This document shows positions 15,916 to 22,757 of a stretch of 36,471 nt of DNA, in pieces (within the stretch, counting starts at the first letter, position 1; each line of letters begins with the position of its first letter). The translations under genes and the position numbers were made by a program. Source of the DNA: CAIUSP01 sp040375675 (lineage in GTDB: Bacteria > Actinomycetota > Thermoleophilia > Solirubrobacterales > 70-9); contig JBEIRY010000011.1 of the NCBI GenBank assembly GCA_040375675.1, forward strand, positions 1-36,471. The letters run 5' to 3'. Below the pieces are notes generated by a model that saw only the letters and a list, made by a program, of their open reading frames with translations, was not told the origin of the DNA and did no database searches.

Positions 15916-16138
15916 GCTCTCACCTCTGGCATCGACCCCTCTGTCGCTGCCTGTGACGCCACATATCTCCTCTCGAAGGAGGTGCACACTGCACCGCCTT
16001 ATCTCTCCTGTATCCCAAGCGTGACTTTACTTCAGGTGCCCCACGACACCACGCCTGACTAGGCAGGTTTCAAGGGACTTAATAGGGGCTTAGCAAAGCC
16101 GCGCGTGAGGAAATCCGGAAATCGAGTGACGGGAGAGG
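15916..16138 (-). other. Leader region of the MCE operon
   Basis: About 220 nt between tRNA-Glu and the first MCE gene. On the minus strand it holds a small hairpin (GGCTT-TGCT-AAGCC, 16100-16087) and a second inverted repeat, CCTG-CCTAGT-CAGG, near 16062-16075. No convincing -35/-10 pair was found. Read-through from the tRNA-Leu/tRNA-Glu transcript or a weak promoter here must supply transcription. Confidence 0.35.
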
Positions 16139-16211
16139 TACCGCTACGGGGATTCGAACCCCGGTTTCCGGACTGAGAATCCGGCGTCCTAGTCCCCTAG
16201 ACGATAGCGGC
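16139..16211 (-). tRNA. tRNA-Glu (CTC)
   Basis: Full cloverleaf on the minus strand: acceptor GCCGCTA/TAGCGGT, anticodon stem CCGGA/TCCGG with loop TTCTCAG (anticodon CTC), T-arm GGGGTTCGAATCCCC. CCA is not encoded (CCT follows). Confidence 0.95.
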
Positions 16212-16296
16212 GGGTATTTCGTGCCCGATTCAGGGCGTTACACCCAACGACACGAGCGAGGCGCGATTCTAGCGAGCGCCGCGCAAGTCTGGGTGA

Positions 16297-16380
16297 TGCG
16301 GCTGAGAGGAGTCGAACCTCCACGTCCCGAGGGACACAGGCACCTGAAGCCTGCGCGTCTACCAGTTCCGCCACAGCCGC
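16297..16380 (-). tRNA. tRNA-Leu (CAG)
   Basis: Type II tRNA with a long variable arm; acceptor GCGGCTG/CAGCCGC, anticodon loop TTCAGGT (CAG), T-loop GGTTCGACTCC. CCA is not encoded. Confidence 0.95.
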
Positions 16381-16417
16381 TTGACGATGGAATCTAGCGG
16401 GTGGAAGACTGTCGGCA

Positions 16418-17215
16418 ATGCTCGATGAACGCCAGATCAAATCTCTGCACGTTGAAGCCCTCACCCGAGAGGAGCTCGCGGCCGAACCGCACGAACCGCA
16501 CGTTCTCCACCAGACCTCGACGATCGCCGCTCTCTTGGACGGCGCCTACGACGGAGATCTCACTCTCGGAGAGCTCCTCGCCGAGGGAAATCTTGGATTG
16601 GGCACGACCAACGGGCTCGACGGGGAGCTGATCGTGGTAGACGGTCACTGCTACCGGGCCTCGATCGACGGCTCTGTGGAGCGGCTCGACCACAGCGTGA
16701 TGACACCTTTTGCGGTCGTTGCCGACTTCCAGCCAACGGCCGAAAAGACTCTTGCCGGTCCGCTTGATTTCGAGCAGATGACCGATGAGATAGATGCCCT
16801 CCGCCCGGCCGAGATGCCGTCCTGCGCGGTCAGGGTCGACGGCCACTTTGCACAGATCAAAGCCCGCTCGGTCCCGCGGCAGGAGACCCCCTACCGCCCG
16901 CTACCCGAGATCATCGGCGACCAGAAGATCTTCGATCTCGATCAGGTCGAGGGAACCCTGGTGGGCTTCCGGTTTCCCGATTACGCGGAAGGGATAGAGG
17001 TCGGAGGCTGGCACCTCCACTTCATCGACGACGAGAGAACGATCGGCGGCCATGTGATGGAACTGGAGCTGATCAGCGGAAGAGTTCAGCTGGACCCGAG
17101 CAACGAGTTGCACACCGAGATGCCCCCGGGGATCACTCTCGGATCGGTTGAGTCAGACCAGGGGGTCTCTGAGCGGATAGCCAAGGTAGAGAGGGTGCAG
17201 AAAAAGTCGGAGTGA
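16418..17215 (+). CDS. budA: Alpha-acetolactate decarboxylase
   Basis: 265 aa, the usual length for the family (about 240-285). It converts (S)-2-acetolactate to (R)-acetoin and CO2 in the cytoplasm, a step of acetoin/butanediol formation that also drains excess acetolactate from valine synthesis. The zinc ligands are visible: His199 and His201 in GGWHLHFIDD, and His212 in GGHV. The active-site Glu70 (GELIVVDG) and Arg150 (IKARSVPRQ) are also in place. The ATG has no clear ribosome-binding site. It stands alone between tRNA-Leu and a convergent methyltransferase gene whose stop codon abuts its own (TGATCA). No acetolactate synthase or butanediol dehydrogenase is nearby. Confidence 0.93.
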   Translation: MLDERQIKSLHVEALTREELAAEPHEPHVLHQTSTIAALLDGAYDGDLTLGELLAEGNLGLGTTNGLDGELIVVDGHCYRASIDGSVERLDHSVMTPFAVVADFQPTAEKTLAGPLDFEQMTDEIDALRPAEMPSCAVRVDGHFAQIKARSVPRQETPYRPLPEIIGDQKIFDLDQVEGTLVGFRFPDYAEGIEVGGWHLHFIDDERTIGGHVMELELISGRVQLDPSNELHTEMPPGITLGSVESDQGVSERIAKVERVQKKSE

Positions 17216-17980
17216 TCAGCCCTTACCCTCTACCTGAGGTTGAGGGTCTGCTTTGACCAAGACAACCGCTCCGCCCTCGATAGTCAATGAAGCGATCTGC
17301 AACTCGAGCCCTTTGCCACCACCGGCAAACCAGGGCAAGAGCGGCGCTGCCATCTGATCGATCACCTGCTTGATCACCCCGGGAATACCGAAGTCGTGAC
17401 TCGGGAACCTCGTTCCTCTGCCGAGAGACCTGCGAACCCGTCCTGCGCCTTCGACCTCGAACCCGGCCTCGTCCATGATCCGGCCATCTGCCCACCAGTC
17501 CGTATACCCGGTGAACCAGTCCTCGATCACGTACAGCCCACCGCTTCGCAGGTGAGCGTTGAAAAGACACCGCAAAGACGCCGCAGTCTCGGCACCCAAG
17601 TGAGAGGCGTCATCGATCACGATGTCGAATCCGCCAGGGGCGTGTTTGTGGCGGATCTCTGCAAGCAGCGCGCAGTCGGTTTGATCCCCCTTCCACATAT
17701 GAACACGATCGCCTAACTCGACCTGGGGAACCTCGATATCGAGACCAACGATCGTGGCGTTCGGAAAGGCGTCCCTCCACATCACGAGCGAATCGCCGTC
17801 GTTGATACCCAACTCGAACAGAGTGAACTCAGCCTCCCGAAAGCTTGCGAAGAGCCGTTCGTAGAGAGCGACCAGCGGAGCGGGCTTGACCGCGTTGACA
17901 TCCTCATCAGAGTCGGGCTCACCCATCGGCGGGGGAAGTTTGAGCCAGCCTGCCTCGTAATTGCTTGATCTCTCGATCAT
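17216..17980 (-). CDS. Class I SAM-dependent methyltransferase (MycE/CmcI-like)
   Basis: 254 aa. The Rossmann motif I FELGINDGDS (55-64), acidic loop LDIEVPQ (80-86), GDQTD (98-102) and FDIVIDDASH (118-127) resemble the macrolide/cephalosporin-type sugar O-methyltransferases, in which the Asp-Asp pair binds a metal near the substrate; YVIEDWFTGY (about 150-160) is also typical. The acceptor molecule cannot be told from the sequence. The ATG begins only four nucleotides after the last base of tRNA-Pro on the same strand, so the mRNA is probably made by processing of a tRNA transcript and is nearly leaderless. An internal ATG at 17926 lacks a ribosome-binding site and would remove the N-terminus. 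Confidence 0.82.
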   Translation of the reverse strand: MIERSSNYEAGWLKLPPPMGEPDSDEDVNAVKPAPLVALYERLFASFREAEFTLFELGINDGDSLVMWRDAFPNATIVGLDIEVPQVELGDRVHMWKGDQTDCALLAEIRHKHAPGGFDIVIDDASHLGAETAASLRCLFNAHLRSGGLYVIEDWFTGYTDWWADGRIMDEAGFEVEGAGRVRRSLGRGTRFPSHDFGIPGVIKQVIDQMAAPLLPWFAGGGKGLELQIASLTIEGGAVVLVKADPQPQVEGKG

Positions 17981-17983
17981 GAG

Positions 17984-18057
17984 TCGGGGCGGTCGGATTT
18001 GAACCGACGACCTTTCGGCCCCCAGCCGAATGCGCTACCAGACTGCGCCACGCCCCG
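17984..18057 (-). tRNA. tRNA-Pro (GGG)
   Basis: Acceptor CGGGGCG/CGCCCCG, anticodon stem TTCGG/CCGAA with loop CTGGGGG (GGG), T-arm GTCGGTTCAAATCCGAC. The discriminator A is followed by CTC and then the ATG of the methyltransferase gene; CCA is not encoded. Confidence 0.95.
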
Positions 18058-18074
18058 ATGTTGGCGATACGAAG

Positions 18075-18146
18075 AGCGGGCGACGGGATTCGAACCCGCT
18101 CTAGAAGCTTGGAAGGCTTCTGTGCAACCAATAACACTTCGCCCGC
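18075..18146 (-). tRNA. tRNA-Gly (TCC)
   Basis: Acceptor GCGGGCG/CGCCCGC, anticodon stem GAAGC/GCTTC with loop CTTCCAA (TCC), T-arm GCGGGTTCGAATCCCGT, discriminator T. It lies 17 nt upstream of tRNA-Pro, probably one transcript. Confidence 0.94.
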
Positions 18147-18250
18147 ACAGCACTCGGCGATTATAGGTAGCCGGCGGCCAATCACCGGCAAGGGCAACTA
18201 ATGCACCCGGCAGGGGTTCTAACTTGAGAGTGGCAGGCTCTCTCGACCCA

Positions 18251-19921
18251 ATGCAATCGACCACTCGAGACCATCGACATCCACGAAGACGACGACCCGC
18301 TCTGGTCGTCATCTCGGCTTTTCTGCTTGCGGTCATATCGGCCAGCACCTTGCTCGCCTCGGGATCGCTTGCAGCAGACCCATCGCCCCCGAACGTCCTG
18401 ATGATCGTCACCGACGACCAGCGCTACGACGAGCTCGCATCGATGCCAAACGTTCGCAGCCTGATCGCAGACCAGGGCGTGACCTTCGACCGGGCATATG
18501 TCACCTACCCGCTCTGCTGCCCCTCGCGCTCGAGCCTTCTGACCGGTCTCTACGCCCACAATCACGATGTACGCGGAAACGGCGGGCCGTATGGAGGCTG
18601 GGGAAGATTCAAGGCTCTTCACGAATCGACCGCCCTGCCTGTCCGTATGAAGGCCGCTGGCTACGAAACGGGCTTCTCTGGCAAGTACATGAACGGCTAT
18701 CTCGGCGACCACCCCGACCCGGCCGAGAAGCCTCCGGGCTGGGACTTTTGGTCTGCCAAGACATCGGAGGGCAACTACCTCGACTTCTATTACAACTACG
18801 ACCTAGCCACCAGCGCCAGCCCCTCCGACCCCCTGACCTACAGCCACCACGGGTTCGATCCCCCCGATTACATGACCGACGTAGTCGGAGAAAAGGCCTT
18901 GAACTTCCTCCAGGACCATTCGACAGCAAGCCCCTCCCCCTTCTTCATGGCGTTCTGGCCAGCCGGTCCCCACTACCCGTTCGAACCTGCACCGAGACAC
19001 TGGGGCGAGTGGAGTTCGAAGGCACTTTCGCCCGTGCCGGGGAAAAACGAACAGGACATGAGCGACAAGCCAGCATGGCTGAGGAATTCGGTGCGAAGCC
19101 TTTCCGGTCAAACCCTGAGGCGAATCGACGCCGAGCGCCGGAGGCGACTCGAGCAGATGATCTCGGTCGATGAGGCGATCGGCTCGCTGATCGACGAGTT
19201 GGATGAGCAAGGAACTCTCGACGACACCTACATCATCCTCACCTCCGACAACGGCTACTTCCGTGGAGAGCATCGGATACCGGCGGGAAAGTTCCTTCCC
19301 TACGAACCCTCGTCGAGAGTGCCGCTGATCATCCGCGGGCCCGGCATACCCCACGGTGAGCGGAGTCAAGAGCTGGCCTCACTGATGGACCTGCCGCAGA
19401 CGGCTCTCGAAATTGCCACGGGTTCAGACGATCCAAATGCCGATGGGCGGTCACTGTTGGCCTATGCCGAAGATCCGACACTTCGAACGAAAAGGCCGGT
19501 GATGATCGAGGGGTTCACTCGCGGGGGAAGAGGAGAAAACAGCACCCCCGAATCGAGTCCCAGCGCGAATCCCGCCCTCGGACTTCAGGGGGTAAGCGAT
19601 CTTGAACAGGAACCCGGAGGAAAGACAGTCGATCGTTACGGAAGCAATCGCACTCTCTTCAACCCGAATCTGAGCGCCCCCGGGTATCGAGCGATCAGAA
19701 CCAACCGCTATCTCTTCGTCGCATATGCGAACGGACAAGAGGAGCTCTACGACATGAGACGCGACCCCCAGCAGCTCGAAAGCGCAGCATCCTCTCCGCG
19801 GTACTCGAAAGTGCGAATTTGGCTACTCGCTCTGCTGAACCGCTACGCAGACTGCGCCGGCGAAGAATGCCGGACAACAACGGGTCGAGAGCCTCGGCCC
19901 GTATCCGCCGCCAGGCGCTGA
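18251..19921 (+). CDS. Secreted sulfatase, N-acetylglucosamine-6-sulfatase-like
   Basis: 556 aa from the ATG; an in-frame TTG (18224) or GTG (18230) upstream could add up to nine residues. A basic tract is followed by a signal peptide or anchor (about 16-41), so it acts outside the cell. Type I sulfatase features: metal ligands in VTDDQR (about 53-58), the formylglycine signature LCCPSRSSLLTG (Cys89 is the residue to be oxidised, followed by C-P-S-R), and SDNGYFRGEH later. The Cys-Cys-Pro-Ser-Arg variant followed by YAHNHDV is the form found in GlcNAc-6-sulfatases, so a sulfated glycan substrate is likely but unproven. No formylglycine-generating enzyme is in the window. It stands alone between tRNA genes. 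Confidence 0.88.
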   Translation: MQSTTRDHRHPRRRRPALVVISAFLLAVISASTLLASGSLAADPSPPNVLMIVTDDQRYDELASMPNVRSLIADQGVTFDRAYVTYPLCCPSRSSLLTGLYAHNHDVRGNGGPYGGWGRFKALHESTALPVRMKAAGYETGFSGKYMNGYLGDHPDPAEKPPGWDFWSAKTSEGNYLDFYYNYDLATSASPSDPLTYSHHGFDPPDYMTDVVGEKALNFLQDHSTASPSPFFMAFWPAGPHYPFEPAPRHWGEWSSKALSPVPGKNEQDMSDKPAWLRNSVRSLSGQTLRRIDAERRRRLEQMISVDEAIGSLIDELDEQGTLDDTYIILTSDNGYFRGEHRIPAGKFLPYEPSSRVPLIIRGPGIPHGERSQELASLMDLPQTALEIATGSDDPNADGRSLLAYAEDPTLRTKRPVMIEGFTRGGRGENSTPESSPSANPALGLQGVSDLEQEPGGKTVDRYGSNRTLFNPNLSAPGYRAIRTNRYLFVAYANGQEELYDMRRDPQQLESAASSPRYSKVRIWLLALLNRYADCAGEECRTTTGREPRPVSAARR

Positions 19922-19931
19922 GACACCACGT

Positions 19932-19946
19932 CCGCCCTTCGGGCGG
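19932..19946 (+). terminator. Hairpin after the sulfatase gene
   Basis: CCGCCC-TTC-GGGCGG stem-loop 10 nt past the stop codon and 25 nt before tRNA-Trp. No T-tract follows, so it is a possible weak terminator. Confidence 0.5.
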
Positions 19947-19970
19947 TGGCTGGCTAGCATCAGGGACGTA

Positions 19971-20044
19971 GGGACAGTGGCCAAATTGGATAAGGCTCCG
20001 GTCTCCAAAACCGGCGATTCCAGGTTCGAGTCCTGGCTGTCCCG
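19971..20044 (+). tRNA. tRNA-Trp (CCA anticodon)
   Basis: Acceptor GGGACAG/CTGTCCC, anticodon stem CCGGT/ACCGG with loop CTCCAAA (CCA), T-arm CCAGGTTCGAGTCCTGG, discriminator G as in bacterial tRNA-Trp. The 3' CCA tail is not encoded. Confidence 0.95.
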
Positions 20045-20088
20045 CTCTAGATCCCTCGAATTCGAACACTCCTTCCCTGCTGCTCCAG

Positions 20089-20172
20089 TGCGGACGAGAG
20101 GACTCGAACCTCCACGAGCGTTAGCCCACCAGGACCTAAACCTGGCGCGTCTACCAGTTCCGCCACGTCCGC
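20089..20172 (-). tRNA. tRNA-Leu (TAG)
   Basis: Type II tRNA; acceptor GCGGACG/CGTCCGC, anticodon stem CCAGG/CCTGG with loop TTTAGGT (TAG), long variable arm, T-loop GGTTCGAGTCC. CCA is not encoded. It points away from the tRNA-Trp next to it. Confidence 0.95.
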
Positions 20173-20206
20173 TCGGGTCGTCTGCGCGAGCGACCCGCCA
20201 AGATTC

Positions 20207-20212
20207 TAGACT
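20207..20212 (+). promoter_or_regulatory. Candidate -10 box, near-leaderless start
   Basis: TAGACT ends 8 nt before the ATG at 20221, and no Shine-Dalgarno sequence is present. The identical hexamer precedes npdG. Confidence 0.4.
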
Positions 20213-20220
20213 TGGCCGCT

Positions 20221-20700
20221 ATGGAGGCCGCAACCGCCCGTCCGGGTTATGAGCTCTGGCGCCCCAACAGGGACAAATCTGCATCCCAGGGAGCTCGGGT
20301 AGCAGTGATCTTTCTATTGCTGCTCTCCGCGGCTCTTGCGCTGATCATCATCTTGGGTGGATGGAGCAAGCTGGAGGGCGGCAAGAACTTTGCCCTCGCC
20401 TACGTCCTCATCTACGTCCTGCTGGCCTGGCGCGTCTTCAACTGGAGCAGAGGAGTGCTGCCGGTTACCGCGGCGCTTGCGATGATCCTCGCGATCTTCT
20501 CGGTACTCGCAGCGCCCGGTTGGTTTGAGCGCGCCAAAGACGGCCTGACCAGCCCTGCGCTACCCGAAGAGATACTCGGGCTGCTCACAATCGCGATGAT
20601 CCCGCTCCAGATCGTTCTGGTCGCGCTCTCGATCGTTGCCTTCAATCAGGACTGGCATGTCGAAGAAGAACGTCCGATCGGCGAGCAGGTCCCGGCCTAG
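20221..20700 (+). CDS. Small four-helix membrane protein of unknown function
   Basis: 159 aa from the ATG at 20221. Four hydrophobic stretches are visible at about 25-45, 55-72, 79-97 and 118-139, separated by short charged loops. The N-terminus (about 25 residues) and the C-terminal WHVEEERPIGEQVPA are soluble. I do not recognise the family and see no catalytic motif. It stands alone: tRNA-Leu lies behind it on the other strand, and its stop overlaps the stop of the convergent SRAP gene by 3 nt within CTAG. Confidence 0.75.
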   Translation: MEAATARPGYELWRPNRDKSASQGARVAVIFLLLLSAALALIIILGGWSKLEGGKNFALAYVLIYVLLAWRVFNWSRGVLPVTAALAMILAIFSVLAAPGWFERAKDGLTSPALPEEILGLLTIAMIPLQIVLVALSIVAFNQDWHVEEERPIGEQVPA

Positions 20701-21389
20701 AAGAGATTCATCGGAGGTTCGAGCAGCTCGGGGCCCTCGTTTCGCGACGAGTTGACCACCTCGGACACCTCTTTCACCTCGAGTCCCGGCAGCGGCTGCA
20801 TCAGCTCCAGCAGATCCTCCGGCGGGGTCTCAGGGTCGAGCCAGATGGCCTCGTCGTCGGGACGCAGGATCACCGGCATTCGCTTATGCACCGGTGCCAC
20901 CTCTTTGCTCGGCTCACAGGTCAGCAAAGAACAAGAGGTCAGGATCGACCCGTCCTTGCCATCCGCCTGAGCCGAGATTCCGGCAAAGGCGAACAGCTCC
21001 CTACCCGGCAGCGAGAAGAAGTGTGGTCGTTTTCCGGTGTCGCTCTTTTGCCACTCGTAGAACCCATCAGCCGGAATCAGGCAGCGCTGATCGGCGAACG
21101 ACTCACGAAACACAGGCTTGGCAGCAACCGTTTCAGAACGAGCGTTGATCAAGAGTCGATCGAAAGTCTCAGGATCGGCAAAGGACGGGACGAGACCCCA
21201 TCGCAGAAGCCCGACTTCGCGCCGACCTTCCTTGGCAGACCGACCGGGGGTCTGCCTGATCGCCAGGACCTCGCTGGTCGGGGCGATGTTGAAACGGGGA
21301 GGCTGCTCGATTACCGCCTCTTCCGGCAAACCAAACCGCAGGCGAATCGCCTGAGGGTCCGGATTCGTCAGGGTGTATCTCCCGCACAT
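20697..21389 (-). CDS. yedK: SRAP-domain protein (YedK/HMCES), abasic-site DNA-protein crosslinking
   Basis: 230 aa. It protects abasic sites in single-stranded DNA by forming a thiazolidine link through the N-terminal Cys, which is exposed after Met removal. The start is fixed by MCGRY: Cys2 must be residue 2. The other active-site residues are present: RFNIAPT (31-37), NARSE (Asn82, Arg84), DGFYEW (Glu112) and APVHKRMPVIL (His168). The length fits the bacterial family (about 220-250 aa). A longer open frame upstream runs through tRNA-Leu and is not coding. A TANNNT box (21402-21397) lies 7 nt before the ATG, suggesting a leaderless mRNA; tRNA-Leu-CAA is 45 nt upstream on the same strand. 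Confidence 0.95.
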   Translation of the reverse strand: MCGRYTLTNPDPQAIRLRFGLPEEAVIEQPPRFNIAPTSEVLAIRQTPGRSAKEGRREVGLLRWGLVPSFADPETFDRLLINARSETVAAKPVFRESFADQRCLIPADGFYEWQKSDTGKRPHFFSLPGRELFAFAGISAQADGKDGSILTSCSLLTCEPSKEVAPVHKRMPVILRPDDEAIWLDPETPPEDLLELMQPLPGLEVKEVSEVVNSSRNEGPELLEPPMNLF

Positions 21390-21396
21390 ATCGGCG

Positions 21397-21402
21397 ACGC
21401 TA
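21397..21402 (-). promoter_or_regulatory. Candidate -10 box for the SRAP gene (leaderless)
   Basis: TAGCGT on the minus strand ends 7 nt before the ATG at 21389; there is no Shine-Dalgarno sequence. Confidence 0.45.
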
Positions 21403-21434
21403 CCGCAGGCTCGCTGGCATACGGAGACTCGAGG

Positions 21435-21518
21435 TGCCGGAGGTGGGATTCGAACCCACAAGCCCTTACGGGCAACGCATTTTGAGTGCGTCGCGTATGC
21501 CAGTTCCGCCACTCCGGC
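21435..21518 (-). tRNA. tRNA-Leu (CAA)
   Basis: Type II tRNA; acceptor GCCGGAG/CTCCGGC, anticodon stem ACGCA/TGCGT with loop CTCAAAA (CAA), variable arm TTGCCCGTAAGGGCTT, T-arm GTGGGTTCGAATCCCAC. CCT follows the discriminator, so CCA is not encoded. Confidence 0.95.
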
Positions 21519-21575
21519 CGGGAAAGCAACGATAGACGCGACACCACCCCCCTTGACGGGGCGATAATCCCAACA

Positions 21576-22757
21576 ATGCCCGATCAGCCGCTGGAGGAGA
21601 TACTCGAAATAGAGGGTCGTGCGCCCGGAACTGACGCTGAGCGCCGCACCGCCAACCTCCTGCGCGAACAACTGGTCAAACGGGGGCGACAGGCAGAGCT
21701 CCAGGCGGTCTATGTGCACCGAAGCCCCGAGACCGTTCAGGCGCTGCACGCGATCCTCGGGGTCGTAGCAAGCGTCGTATCCGCCTACCTGGCACCGCTC
21801 GGCTTTGCCCTCTTATTGCTGGTGATTGCATCCTGCTATCTGGATCTGTCCTCGCGCTTCTATCTGCTGAGACGACTGCTCTTCCGGCGTGGATCGCAGA
21901 ACGTAATCTCACCGGGTAATCGCCCTGACGCAAGAGAGCGCATCATCCTGGTTGCTGGATGCGACGTGCCGAGGACCGGATGGATGAAAGGCTCCAGAGC
22001 CTTCGAGATGCGCCGCAGGTTCCCGAAGCGTGCTCACGGCTGGCTGGGTGTCTACAGGGTGCTCCTGTGGGCAGGATTGGCGCCGTTGCTTTTCCTGATC
22101 GGCGCCAGGCTGGCTGGATACGATCCGACCTGGATAACCATCGTCCAGATCCTGCCGACCGTGATCCTCGCCGTAGTGGCCTTCCTTCTGATCGACTCAT
22201 CCCTTGCCACCCCCAGCCCGGGCGCATCAGAGAACGCTTCTGGCGTGATCGCCTGCATGGATCTCGCAAAGCGACTCGATACCTCACCCGTCCAACATCT
22301 GGATATCTGGATCGTCTTGTCCGGTGGATCGACCTGCTTCGGAGAAGGGATGAGGTCATTTTTCGCCGACAAACGTCTTCGCGACCCCGAACGCCGCACC
22401 ACCGTGGTGGAACTCCAGGGGGTTGGCGCGGGAACCATCTGCTTCCGGGCCTCACAGGGCGCCGGCATAGGCATACAGCCTCCAGAGCGCCTCGTGGAGG
22501 CGCTGGCCGGCACTCCACCGGCAACCGAGGCGGTGAGTGGAGATGCGGTCGCGGCCCGCTCAGCAGGTATCGACGCGATCACCTTGACCGGCCTCGACGA
22601 TGGGCTCCCGCAGCCCTGGCGGAGCACTATGGCCGATCTCCCCGTGACGGTCGATCAGGCCATACTCGATCACGCCGTAGCGACCGCAGAGCGGATGATT
22701 CGCAATCTCGATACAGCGGCAGCCGGCGAAGGGGAACCTGCACAGGCGATCAGATGA
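21576..22757 (+). CDS. Membrane protein with M28-peptidase-like domain, probably inactive
   Basis: 393 aa from the ATG at 21576 (GATAAT ends 7 nt upstream). The N-terminal part LRE.LVKRGRQAELQAVYVH is followed by a helix pair (about 55-88), then IILVAGCDVPRTG and two more hydrophobic segments (about 150-170, 180-198). A region ENASGVIACMDLAKRL, HLDIWIVLSGGSTCFGEGMR then follows. This layout matches M28-type metallopeptidases (usual DNASGVA and E-E-x-GL.GS motifs) with membrane helices inserted. The metal-ligand positions look degenerate: ENAS rather than DNAS, GCDVP lacking the usual His-D pattern, and no Glu-Glu pair. It may be a pseudo-enzyme. Its TGA overlaps the ATG of acetoacetyl-CoA synthetase (ATGA), so the two are co-translated. 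Confidence 0.65.
   Translation: MPDQPLEEILEIEGRAPGTDAERRTANLLREQLVKRGRQAELQAVYVHRSPETVQALHAILGVVASVVSAYLAPLGFALLLLVIASCYLDLSSRFYLLRRLLFRRGSQNVISPGNRPDARERIILVAGCDVPRTGWMKGSRAFEMRRRFPKRAHGWLGVYRVLLWAGLAPLLFLIGARLAGYDPTWITIVQILPTVILAVVAFLLIDSSLATPSPGASENASGVIACMDLAKRLDTSPVQHLDIWIVLSGGSTCFGEGMRSFFADKRLRDPERRTTVVELQGVGAGTICFRASQGAGIGIQPPERLVEALAGTPPATEAVSGDAVAARSAGIDAITLTGLDDGLPQPWRSTMADLPVTVDQAILDHAVATAERMIRNLDTAAAGEGEPAQAIR

Noticed and set aside
15917..15961. Possible 14-codon leader peptide (MWRHRQ...) before the first MCE gene
   Set aside because: It has an ATG and a nearby GAGGAG but spacing too short for good initiation and no attenuator structure; too weak to list as a gene.
21390..21749. 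Upstream extension of the SRAP frame
   Set aside because: It runs through tRNA-Leu, and SRAP function requires Cys at residue 2, which fixes the start at 21389.
21959..22753. N-terminal extension of the acetoacetyl-CoA synthetase frame
   Set aside because: This part is a +1 shadow of the M28-like gene, Arg-rich and not related to ANL enzymes; the ATGA overlap at 22754 gives the normal N-terminus.
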